Assembly (NCBI RefSeq): GCF_009363275.1 | Contig: NZ_CP045324.1 | Coordinates: forward strand, 2,356,001 to 2,420,000 | Origin: Marinobacter sp. THAF197a | GTDB lineage: Bacteria; Pseudomonadota; Gammaproteobacteria; Pseudomonadales; Oleiphilaceae | Length of the DNA: 64,000 bases | Reading direction: 5' to 3' | In this document: piece by piece, positions 53,399-60,232 of the stretch | Position numbering within the stretch: the first letter of the stretch is position 1 | Layout: each line of letters starts with the position of its first letter | The notes under the pieces: model-generated | What the model saw: the letters and a program-made list of their open reading frames with translations, nothing else | Database searches by the model: none | Told to the model about the DNA's origin: nothing | Position numbers and translations under genes: made by a program

Positions 53399-53824
53399 TC
53401 AGGATTGATACTCCATGATCAGTTCAGGGTGACCAGTATGCTCGTCGACTTGCTCATCAAGGAAAATAAACCCATGTTTTTCATAGAAATTGAGACCAGG
53501 AACATTCTCTTTGTAAACGGAGAGCCGCAAGCTGTCTCGCCTATTTTTAGCGTCATCAAGCAATGCGGTTCCCATTCCCTTGCCCTGTAAATCTGGAGCC
53601 ACAAAGATCGCAGCCAGAGTGTTTCCGTGTAGGCTATAGAATCCGTTAATCTTCTTCTCAAATTCCAGTACAAATGTCTCCGATGCAGGAATGTATACAT
53701 CCCGCATCTCACTGACCTTTGACTCCCAAAATTGAGGTTCGATGAAATTATGAGCTTCGATCGAAGCAGTAAGCCAAATCGCTAAGACTTGATCAATATC
53801 GGCTTTCCTATACTCGCGAATCAT
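53399..53824 (-). CDS. GNAT-family N-acetyltransferase (cassette)
   Basis: 141 residues. The acetyl-CoA loop is QGKGMGTALL, preceded by the typical strand LAAIFVAPDL and followed by LSVYKENVPGLNFYEKHGF. It is similar to the YjaB/PhnO-type small acetyltransferases. The acceptor molecule is unknown. GNAT genes are common integron cargo. Confidence 0.85.
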   Translation of the reverse strand: MIREYRKADIDQVLAIWLTASIEAHNFIEPQFWESKVSEMRDVYIPASETFVLEFEKKINGFYSLHGNTLAAIFVAPDLQGKGMGTALLDDAKNRRDSLRLSVYKENVPGLNFYEKHGFIFLDEQVDEHTGHPELIMEYQS

Positions 53825-53837
53825 CTGACTATTTCCT

Positions 53838-53899
53838 ATTACTCACACCATCTGGCTCATTTGCGCCACTTTGCGCTCAAATGGAGCTACTTGTTAATC
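53838..53899 (-). other. Degenerate attC site of the Nudix cassette
   Basis: The stop codon of the Nudix gene lies in GTTAATC at 53,893-53,899. An imperfect palindrome follows (CATTTGCGC / GCGCTCAAATG) with a weak core near 53,840. It occupies the expected position between two cassette genes but the core sequences are not canonical. Confidence 0.45.
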
Positions 53900-54340
53900 G
53901 CTTTCACGTAGCACGGAATGAAGTAAATCAGGAATCCACTCTGGCTTGAACTGAGACGCTTTTTCTTCTCGCATTTCAGCTAAACTCCACCATCTCCATT
54001 TTTGAATGGTACTCTTTTCCTCATCCGTCCATTTCGCTGCGAATACATCTGCACCTGAGGGCCATTTAACTAAGAAGTATTTTTCGAGCCAGCGAGCTGG
54101 TACCGACCTCGCTACTGCGTATACTTCATCACGATCTCTTAGCACCTCTCCAACGTCCTGTATTAGCCCCGTTTCCTCATACAGCTCTCGATTAGCAGCA
54201 TCGAAATAGCCTTCACCAGGCAACAGCTCTCCTCCCACTGTTGCCCAAAACGGAGACTCGTGCTCGTCATTGTATAAAAACAGCAATAACCGTCCTGATT
54301 CGTCAACGATTATGAGCCGTGATGATTTTCTTGTTTCCAT
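53894..54340 (-). CDS. Nudix hydrolase (cassette)
   Basis: 148 residues. The Nudix box is complete: GELLPGE, seven residues, then RELYEETGL, fitting Gx5Ex7REUxEExGU. It is preceded by a beta-strand pair (RLIIVDESGRLLLFLYND) that begins the fold. It hydrolyses a nucleoside diphosphate linked to another group; the substrate is unknown. Confidence 0.88.
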   Translation of the reverse strand: METRKSSRLIIVDESGRLLLFLYNDEHESPFWATVGGELLPGEGYFDAANRELYEETGLIQDVGEVLRDRDEVYAVARSVPARWLEKYFLVKWPSGADVFAAKWTDEEKSTIQKWRWWSLAEMREEKASQFKPEWIPDLLHSVLRESD

Positions 54341-54368
54341 TGCCTAAAGCCCCGTGGCCGCTTCGGAC

Positions 54369-54408
54369 GTTTAACGCCCGGCTCACGCTGTGCAGCCGAT
54401 TGTTATGT
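54369..54408 (-). other. Short attC-like site of the VapBC cassette
   Basis: GTTTAAC and GTTATGT frame a 40-bp imperfect palindrome with CGGCT/AGCCG stems. It is the shortest of the array and just under the usual minimum size, but lies exactly at the expected boundary. Confidence 0.5.
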
Positions 54409-54465
54409 TCTCTTTGAAGTGCTAGATTGTGTATAGAAATCGAACCTTATACACATAGGTGCCCT

Positions 54466-54660
54466 ATGAGAACGAACATCGTCATAGACGACCAGTTGAT
54501 GGCCGAAGCCCTTAAAGCCTCCGGCTACAAAACCAAAAAAGAAGCCGTTGAGCAAGGCCTGAAACTTCTGGTCCAGCTGAGCAAGCAGCAGGAAATTCGA
54601 AAGTTGCGAGGCAAGATCAAGTGGGAAGGCGACTTGGATGAAATGCGGAGTGCCCGATGA
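54466..54660 (+). CDS. vapB: VapB antitoxin (cassette, inverted orientation)
   Basis: 64 residues from ATG 54,466. It has the MRTNIVIDDQLMAEALKASG opening and TKKEAVEQGLKLLV ribbon-helix-helix core of type II VapB antitoxins, with a C-terminal tail (KIKWEGDLDEMR) that would wrap around VapC. The vapC start overlaps the stop (ATGA). The operon runs opposite to the array polarity, so it must have its own promoter. Confidence 0.9.
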   Translation: MRTNIVIDDQLMAEALKASGYKTKKEAVEQGLKLLVQLSKQQEIRKLRGKIKWEGDLDEMRSAR

Positions 54661-55058
54661 TACTGGTGGACACCAGCGTCTGGATCGACTATTTCAACGG
54701 AGTCAAAAATCCTCAAACTGATCTGCTGGATGCCTCGATAGTCCAAGGTAGTGTCGCCATCGGCGACCTCATCTTTCTAGAAATCCTGCAAGGCATTCGC
54801 AACGACAAACAATACCGTCAAACCAAACAAAGCCTGCTCGCGCTGGAACAGTATGAAATGTTGGGCAAAGACATGGCAGTTGTTTGCGCTGACAATTATC
54901 GAGCGCTTCGTAAAAAAGGCATTACCATCAGAAAAACTGCCGACGTGATCATCGCGACCTTCTGCATAGAGAAAGAGCTACCACTGCTGTTTCTAGATCG
55001 CGACTTTATCCCTTTTGTCGATCACCTTGGACTTGAGCCTGCTCTGAGAGAAGCCTAA
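54657..55058 (+). CDS. vapC: VapC toxin, PIN-domain ribonuclease (cassette)
   Basis: 133 residues. PIN-domain acidic residues are in place: ILVDTSVWIDYF (D5), IFLEILQG (E), RKTADVIIATFC (D) and FLDRDF (D). It is expected to cut tRNA or rRNA when free of VapB. The stop lies in the GCCTAAC core of the next attC. Confidence 0.92.
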   Translation: MILVDTSVWIDYFNGVKNPQTDLLDASIVQGSVAIGDLIFLEILQGIRNDKQYRQTKQSLLALEQYEMLGKDMAVVCADNYRALRKKGITIRKTADVIIATFCIEKELPLLFLDRDFIPFVDHLGLEPALREA

Positions 55059-55123
55059 CGCGGAGCGGACCGGCGTGCCGGAGCGCCAGCGTAGGCGCGT
55101 CCGACAACAGCCACTGGTTAAAT
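55053..55123 (-). other. attC site of the CcdAB cassette
   Basis: Ends GCCTAAC and GTTAAAT flank a 71-bp imperfect palindrome with CGGCG/CGCCAG-type arms. Both cores fit RYYYAAC/GTTRRRY. Confidence 0.8.
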
Positions 55124-55189
55124 ACTTGAATGCGCATTGCCGTGCGCATAAACTAAGGCCGGGGACTAAACAGCCACTTGGAGGCTCCG

Positions 55190-55435
55190 ATGGCCGAACT
55201 CTACAACGCAGCCGCACCCAAAAAAGCGACGAACCTCTCCATCAATAGCGATCTGCTGCGTAAGACTCGGGAACTAAACATTAACTTGTCTGCTACCCTG
55301 GAACGAGCCCTGAAAGAGGAGCTCTCCAAACGCGAAGCCGCACAATGGATTGAAGAAAATCGCGCTGCGATAAAAAGTTACAACAATTTTGTCGAACAAC
55401 ATGGATGCTTCGGCGACGAATTCAGGGAGTTCTGA
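55190..55435 (+). CDS. ccdA: CcdA antitoxin (cassette, inverted orientation)
   Basis: 81 residues from ATG 55,190 with a TTGGAGG Shine-Dalgarno sequence. KKATNLSINSDLLRKTRELNI is the DNA-binding ribbon-helix-helix, and NRAAIKSYNNFVEQHGCFGDEFREF is the CcdB-binding tail, nearly the plasmid F pattern. Its stop shares one base with the ccdB start. Confidence 0.92.
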   Translation: MAELYNAAAPKKATNLSINSDLLRKTRELNINLSATLERALKEELSKREAAQWIEENRAAIKSYNNFVEQHGCFGDEFREF

Positions 55436-55752
55436 TGGCGCAGTTCGATGTGTACCCCAATCTAAGCAAAACCAGCAAGGTACAATACCTTTACCTTGTC
55501 GATATTCAGAGCAGCCTGCTGAGCGAACTGGCAACTCGCATCGTCATCCCTTTAGGAAAACGCTCCGCCTTTGGTGGTGAAGCCATGCAAGGGCTCACGC
55601 CGGAAATCAGTTTTGCCGACCAGGAACTGCTGCTGTTAACCCCGCAAATTTCCTCTGTGCCTGAAAAGTATCTCAAGCGCCCCATTGGCTCCCTCTCCCA
55701 CTTTAGAGACCAGATTGTCGGAGCTCTGGACCTCGCCATCACCGGCCTTTAA
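55435..55752 (+). CDS. ccdB: CcdB gyrase-poison toxin (cassette)
   Basis: 105 residues starting MAQFDVYPNLSKTSK, with YLVDIQSSLLSELATRIVIPL and a C-terminal hydrophobic helix (HFRDQIVGALDLAITGL). CcdB traps the GyrA-DNA complex; the C-terminal Trp-Gly-Ile needed for poisoning by F-plasmid CcdB is here ITGL, so gyrase activity is uncertain. gyrA is present at 35.6 kb in this same window. The TAA stop lies within the next attC core. Confidence 0.9.
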   Translation: MAQFDVYPNLSKTSKVQYLYLVDIQSSLLSELATRIVIPLGKRSAFGGEAMQGLTPEISFADQELLLLTPQISSVPEKYLKRPIGSLSHFRDQIVGALDLAITGL

Positions 55753-55824
55753 CGCCCGCCATCACCGGTGGCAAAACCGGAGCGAAGCGGAGGTTTTGGC
55801 ATCCGGTGCATGGCCTGGTTACAC
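55747..55824 (-). other. attC site of the RelE/HTH cassette
   Basis: CTTTAAC and GTTACAC flank a 78-bp palindrome with ACCGGTGGCAAAACC and GGTTTTGGCATCCGGT arms. One core base differs from the GTTRRRY consensus. Confidence 0.75.
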
Positions 55825-55834
55825 CTCACGTTGG

Positions 55835-56122
55835 TCAATGAAGCTGACTAAAAACTTCCGGATGTTGCTCAGCAATACGCAGAAGCGCAACCGCAGGGCC
55901 CTGCGGCTCACGCCGCCCCTGTTCCCAGTCCTGAAGGGTTCGTATACTCACGCCCATAAGACCGGCAAATGCTGACTGCGACATGTGCAATTTCAACCTG
56001 ATCACTTTGGGCGGTGAAGGTTCTGAAAGCTCATGCGTTCGCAGGGCCAATTTACCCTTCTTGAATTGTTTGATTTCATTGATACCGTCAAGAATCTCTG
56101 CCCCAAGGTTTCTGTCACCCAT
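55835..56122 (-). CDS. NadS/HigA-like helix-turn-helix antitoxin (cassette)
   Basis: 95 residues. The Xre-type HTH is MSQSAFAGLMGVSIRTLQDWEQGRREPQGPA (read in pieces: SQSAFAGLMGVS and RTLQDWEQG). The N-terminal ~50 residues are a NadS-type leader. It overlaps the toxin gene by eight bases and lies after it, the usual toxin-first order of HigBA-type modules. It should repress its own promoter and neutralise the toxin. Confidence 0.87.
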   Translation of the reverse strand: MGDRNLGAEILDGINEIKQFKKGKLALRTHELSEPSPPKVIRLKLHMSQSAFAGLMGVSIRTLQDWEQGRREPQGPAVALLRIAEQHPEVFSQLH

Positions 56123-56426
56123 TTTTGATTGCCTCCGCTATCTGCTTGAGCGTGTGGCCAGGAATACTGGCGCGCTCTGATTTACTGTACAGCGTGAGCA
56201 TCCATATCTCGTGGTCAGATTTCTTCCAGTAGTAAATGGCTCTGATACCACCGCTCTTTCCCGAACCCGCTGGTGCCCATCGAACTTTACGAACACCTCC
56301 CGAACCTTTAATCAGATCCCCTGCATCTGGCTTCTGCAGAAGGTAGGTTTGAAGCCCACGGTATTCCTCATCCGTGAGGTAGTTCGGCAATAACCTGGTG
56401 AACGTTGAGGTTTCAATGAATAGCAT
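56115..56426 (-). CDS. RelE/HigB-family toxin (cassette)
   Basis: About 103 residues from ATG 56,426 (an in-frame TTG is six bases earlier). The RelE fold is seen in VRKVRWAPAGSGKSGGIRAI and YYWKKSDHEIWMLTLYSKSE, with basic residues typical of ribosome-dependent mRNA interferases. It is followed by its overlapping HTH antitoxin. In its cassette the order follows the array polarity. Confidence 0.88.
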   Translation of the reverse strand: MLFIETSTFTRLLPNYLTDEEYRGLQTYLLQKPDAGDLIKGSGGVRKVRWAPAGSGKSGGIRAIYYWKKSDHEIWMLTLYSKSERASIPGHTLKQIAEAIKNG

Positions 56427-56482
56427 TGCCAAAATATACGGCGTTGCCGTACTATCGTCAAGGCCGGATCAGTGAGGTGTAA

Positions 56483-58337
56483 TCGGGATAGGGAGGCACC
56501 TCACGATGCCCCTCCTCCCACATCACCGGGCATACGGATCACGTACCACGGCGATTCAGTGACTTGATTCAACCCGTTACCGTACTGCCAGTTCCGGCAG
56601 TCCATAGCTCCGGAACAACCGGGCCGGTAAGGCTTGCCGCAGTGCCGGCGAATGACTCAGCCGCCACGGGCCGTGGGCTGATTTTGCGGTGTTCCAGGCC
56701 AACTTGACCGAGACACCCCGCTTTCTCAGCTCACGATACCCCCTTCTGCCCCATTGCTTCCACACGTAACTTCTCATTCTCCGCCGTATCCACTTGTCCA
56801 GGTCCCGCAGCGGGCTCAGTACTTCGGCTGCGTCGAAGTACGCTTTCCAACCAAGCAGGGTCTCTTTCAGATCTGCGATCACCTGGGCCAATGAGTGGCC
56901 CCGTGTTCGGCGGCTCAGGTTCCGGATCTGGGTTTTCAGCTTGGTGATGGCTTTGTCAGCCACTTTCAGTCGCTGCCCTTTCCGGCTGAGGGTGAAGCCC
57001 AGAAAACTGCGATTCCAAGGCCGATCTACCGCGCTCTTTCGTGTATTCACTGTGAGCCTCAGCGAGTCCTCGATAAAGCGCGTCAGACTCACCATTACCC
57101 GTTCTCCTGCGCAGCGACTGCCAACGTAGATCTGGCAATCGTCCGCGTAGCGGGCAAATTTCAGGTTGCGCCGTTCCAGCTCCCAGTCCAGTTCGTCCAG
57201 CACCACGTTCGCCAACACCGGAGACAGTGGCCCGCCTTGCGGTACGCCTTCGGGTGTGAGCTCTTTGTGATGGTCAATCTGGACACCTGCCTTCAGGTAC
57301 CGGTTGATCAACCTGAGCAGCGGCTTGTCCGGCGTATGCCGTTTCAGCCGCGCCATCAAACGGTCGTGGTTTACCCGGTCAAAGAAGGCTTCCAGGTCCA
57401 GATCCACTACCCAATTACGGCCTTCCCGAGCGCACTGTTGTCCGTATCGGACCGCTTGATGCGCAGAGCGCCCCGGACGAAAACCGTAGCTGCGGGGATG
57501 GAAGCCGAGTTCCCAGTCCTGTTGGATAACTTGAGCAATCGCCTGCTGGATAAAGCGATCCAGCACCGTCGGGATACCCAGAGGTCGGGAACCGCCGTTG
57601 GCTTTGGGGATGGTGACCCGCCGAACCGGTTTTGGTCGGTAGGTCTGCTGGAGCAACTGTTGCCGTATCTCTGGCCAGTGTCGGCACAGGTAATCCGGCA
57701 GTTCATCCACGGTCATGCCGTCGATGCCCGGCGCTCCCTTGTTACGTCGAACCTGTTTCAGGGCGCGATTGAGGTTGTCCTTGCTCAATACACGCGCCAT
57801 CCACGGTGAGGGTTGAACGGAGTGCGAGCTTTCCAGATTTCCGGCAACGGGTTCATCCCCTGGTTGCTCCAGGGGCAGCGCAAGCTGCTTTGCGGATGCC
57901 ATCCCGTTTCCCTGCACGGACACTCGACTCCTGTCTCTGTTCGGGCCTTCGGTTCACGGGCGAACCTACTACGCCCTCGGCTGATTTCTGCCACGCGGTC
58001 AGAGGCGATCGCTCGTCTCTCAGTGGGTCCGTCCACACGTGGCAGACCTCCCGGGGTAAGGCACAGAGCTTTCACGGCGTAGACGCCCGATTTATAAAGC
58101 ACATCCCAGTCGCAGAAGGAGGGCTTCGCGGTCACGTGCCCGCTCGCCCCGGATGTACCACACCTCGTATCGGGTTCCTGTTCGTCGCCCCGCCGCTTTG
58201 GATTGGGCTTACTTCCGGCCGGCGCTCCGGAGACCCCACCTCGCGATGACGCCCTTGCCCTTCTCCTAGCCTTCGGCTCTGCGAACACCTGGCAGGAGGA
58301 CTTTCACCTCCCTAGTTCTGTGCCATGCCCGGCACAC
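56483..58337 (-). mobile_element. Group II intron, attC-inserted (IIC-attC type)
   Basis: Begins GTGTGCCGGG (matching GTGYG) at 58,337 and ends CCCGAT at 56,483 on the minus strand, about 1,855 bases. The 5' part contains the typical GGGAGGTGAAAGTCC patch; the 3' part has the domain V-like region before CCCGAT. Removing it joins GGCGT to TACACC, restoring a GTTACAC attC core. The encoded maturase lacks an endonuclease domain, as in class C introns that target attC hairpins. Confidence 0.88.
56577..57923 (-). CDS. ltrA: Group II intron reverse transcriptase/maturase
   Basis: 448 residues from a GTG start preceded by AGGAG. Reverse-transcriptase blocks: GAPGIDGMTVDEL (65-77), VDLDLEAFFDRVNHDRL (173-189), GVPQGGPLSP (227-236) and the catalytic YADD (259-262). 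A maturase (X) domain follows at about 330-420. There is no C-terminal HNH endonuclease, so retrohoming would rely on single-stranded or hairpin targets, as for IIC introns. All catalytic Asp residues are present, so the protein may be active. Confidence 0.95.
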   Translation of the reverse strand: MSVQGNGMASAKQLALPLEQPGDEPVAGNLESSHSVQPSPWMARVLSKDNLNRALKQVRRNKGAPGIDGMTVDELPDYLCRHWPEIRQQLLQQTYRPKPVRRVTIPKANGGSRPLGIPTVLDRFIQQAIAQVIQQDWELGFHPRSYGFRPGRSAHQAVRYGQQCAREGRNWVVDLDLEAFFDRVNHDRLMARLKRHTPDKPLLRLINRYLKAGVQIDHHKELTPEGVPQGGPLSPVLANVVLDELDWELERRNLKFARYADDCQIYVGSRCAGERVMVSLTRFIEDSLRLTVNTRKSAVDRPWNRSFLGFTLSRKGQRLKVADKAITKLKTQIRNLSRRTRGHSLAQVIADLKETLLGWKAYFDAAEVLSPLRDLDKWIRRRMRSYVWKQWGRRGYRELRKRGVSVKLAWNTAKSAHGPWRLSHSPALRQALPARLFRSYGLPELAVR

Positions 58338-58420
58338 ACGCCAATATTCAGCGGCGCCCTGACAAGGGCGTCCGGTGGAGGCCCATCAGGGCCGGAGCGA
58401 ACTGGAATGACTGGTTAGGC
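58338..58420 (-). other. attC site (larger half) split by the group II intron
   Basis: GTTAGGC at 58,414-58,420 is the R'' side, holding the stop codon of the 58,415 gene. The stem region GGCGCCCTGACAAGGGCGTCC continues to 58,338, and the remaining R' core (TACACC) is at 56,477-56,482 beyond the intron. The half-site is nearly the same as in the intact attC at 61,786. Confidence 0.85.
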
Positions 58421-58747
58421 ATTTGCATGGAGCTTGGCCCTAAGACGTTCTTTCCCAGCTTCACCTAGGCTATCCCAATCGTCGAAGAGCCCGAACCAAT
58501 ACAGCCGTTCGTTCACTGTCATGCCGCCAAGCCCATCGATGGCCTGCTGCTTAAAGGACTGCAAATTAGCCCAGAACCCATCTTGCGCTGCTTGATCGAC
58601 GAACCAAGTATTACCGTGCCATTTAGCAATTAATTCATAAAGCCGGTTCACATCGGACGAATCTTTCTTCCATTCATCAACCCACTGAGAAAGCTCGGCT
58701 TTGAGATCGGCTTCAGGGATAGATGTGACCAGTTCGTCGAGATTCAT
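58415..58747 (-). CDS. Uncharacterised cassette protein (110 residues)
   Basis: Acidic, Trp-rich soluble protein (NLDELVTSIPEADLKAELSQ, LIAKWHGNTWFVDQAAQDGFW, ERLYWFGLFDDWDSL). It starts nine bases after the R' core of the preceding attC. Its stop lies in the split attC. I have seen this style in other integron cassettes, but I know of no function. Confidence 0.7.
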   Translation of the reverse strand: MNLDELVTSIPEADLKAELSQWVDEWKKDSSDVNRLYELIAKWHGNTWFVDQAAQDGFWANLQSFKQQAIDGLGGMTVNERLYWFGLFDDWDSLGEAGKERLRAKLHANA

Positions 58748-58751
58748 AAAT

Positions 58752-58829
58752 GCCTAACGCGGAGCGCAGCGGCGGCCCGTCAGGGACGTCCGGCGGCCAT
58801 CGGCCGCGTACTGACGCGGTTGGTTAGGT
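58752..58829 (-). other. attC site of the 58,824 cassette
   Basis: GCCTAAC and GTTAGGT are both perfect cores, 78 bp apart. The stem (GGCGGCC.../GGCCATCGGCCGCG) resembles the attC at 62,345. Confidence 0.9.
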
Positions 58830-59276
58830 GGTGACAACAGCCTGACTCCGACTAAAGGCATAGTCTAGACTACTCAGTGGACGGTTAAACCGCTCTAGAA
58901 TGTATTTGCTCCACAGCCACTCACCAGCATTACTCGCAACACGGACGTGGCCATTGAAATAGCTCTCTGATAAAAAGTAGACGTTCAGTGAGTCATCATA
59001 TTCGGACTCATTTTTTGTGCCGAATGTATCCATCAGGAGTGTGCAATACGCTCGTTCTTTGACCGCCACCAAAGCAAAGGTGCACTCGCTATTCTCCAAT
59101 AACGAGAAAGCGATGCCTATATCCCTACTGCCTAGCTGCTCGACACCGTTCCTGATAACAAGCGTCCGCCCGAAAAGAGCGAAATCATCGTAGGGCAACC
59201 ATTGAACCGGCTCGTAGATTCCTTTCTGCCTGAGACGAGCGAGGAATTGAGTTTCGGCCTGATCATAGTCGCGCAT
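58824..59276 (-). CDS. Uncharacterised cassette protein (150 residues)
   Basis: Start ATG 59,276, five bases after an AGGTGG that forms part of the attC R' core, so the recombination site supplies the ribosome-binding site. The product is soluble with Tyr/Phe-rich patches (NVYFLSESYFNGHVRVASNA, GEWLWSKYILERF). No family recognised. Its TAA stop lies in the ACCTAAC core of the following attC. Confidence 0.7.
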   Translation of the reverse strand: MRDYDQAETQFLARLRQKGIYEPVQWLPYDDFALFGRTLVIRNGVEQLGSRDIGIAFSLLENSECTFALVAVKERAYCTLLMDTFGTKNESEYDDSLNVYFLSESYFNGHVRVASNAGEWLWSKYILERFNRPLSSLDYAFSRSQAVVTT

Positions 59277-59284
59277 ACAAACCA

Positions 59285-59355
59285 CCTAACGCTAGTGGTA
59301 ATGGGCGCCAACGGAGCGCAGCGTAGTTGGCGTCCCGTTGACCACCTGGTTAGGA
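59285..59355 (-). other. attC site of the IS-interrupted cassette
   Basis: ACCTAAC and GTTAGGA flank 71 bp with GGGCGCCAACGG...GTTGGCGTCCC arms. This is the attC of the cassette whose gene (61,489) is cut by the IS21 element. Confidence 0.88.
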
Positions 59356-59428
59356 ATCACGATGCTCGCCCCTGTCAACAGTACCGAAGTTTGACCGCTT
59401 TTCATCAACCTAGATTGTCCGGTTTTCA

Positions 59429-60232
59429 TCAGTTTTCAGTGTCCGGTTTTTGAGCGTCAGTGTCGTCAGAGTCCTCCTGTTGTTGGCTAGTACCGGGAAC
59501 GAGGCCGGCCTTGCGTTTGTCCTTCAGCCGGTAGCTCTCGCCTTTGATGTTCAGAGTGGTTGAGTGGTGCAGCAGCCGATCCAGTATCGCAGTGGCGATG
59601 ACCTGATCGCCGAACACCTCGCCCCAGTCCATAAAGCTCTTGTTTGAGGTCAGGATGGTGCTGGCCCGCTCGTAGCGCCGGTTGATCAGGCGGAAGAACA
59701 AGCTGGCTTCCTCGCGGGTCATGGGCAGGTAACCGATCTCATCGAGTACCAGCACTTTCGGATACGTCAGTTGTTGGAGTTGCCTATCCAACCGGTTTTC
59801 CTGGCGGGCTTTGACCAGCGTGCTCACTAGACGGTCCAAGGTCATGAACAGAACCCGGTGGCCGGCCTCCGCAGCCTTTACGCCGAGGGCGACCGCCAGG
59901 TGGGTTTTGCCCACGCCAGGGGGTCCCAGCAGGATCACGTTCTCGTTGCGTTCCACGAACCCAAGGCCGGAGAGTTCTCGCACCAGCTTGCGGTCAATGC
60001 TCGGCTGGAAGCTGAAGTCGAACTGCTCCAGGGTTTTGATCCAGGGTAGCCGAGCCTGTTTGAGACGCGTGTCCAGGCCTTTCTGGTGCCGACCACCCCA
60101 CTCCTGGGCCAGGGCCTGTTCCAGGAATTCCCGGTAGTTCAGGTCCTTCTTGCTGGCATGCTCGCACAGGGTATCCAGAGAGGCTTGCAGGTGGTCCATC
60201 TTGAGCCGGTCGAGGAGTTGGTCCAGATTCAT
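59429..60232 (-). CDS. istB: IS21 helper ATPase IstB
   Basis: 267 residues. Walker A LLGPPGVGKTHLA and Walker B VLVLDEIGYLPM are present, followed by NRRYERASTILTSNKSF, a DnaC-like pattern. It selects targets and regulates the IstA transposase. It overlaps istA by four bases. Confidence 0.96.
   Translation of the reverse strand: MNLDQLLDRLKMDHLQASLDTLCEHASKKDLNYREFLEQALAQEWGGRHQKGLDTRLKQARLPWIKTLEQFDFSFQPSIDRKLVRELSGLGFVERNENVILLGPPGVGKTHLAVALGVKAAEAGHRVLFMTLDRLVSTLVKARQENRLDRQLQQLTYPKVLVLDEIGYLPMTREEASLFFRLINRRYERASTILTSNKSFMDWGEVFGDQVIATAILDRLLHHSTTLNIKGESYRLKDKRKAGLVPGTSQQQEDSDDTDAQKPDTEN

Noticed and set aside
57785..58288. A 167-codon minus-strand open frame upstream of the intron maturase
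   Set aside because: It lies in the structured 5' RNA part of the group II intron, has no ribosome-binding site or recognisable domain, and overlaps the maturase start.
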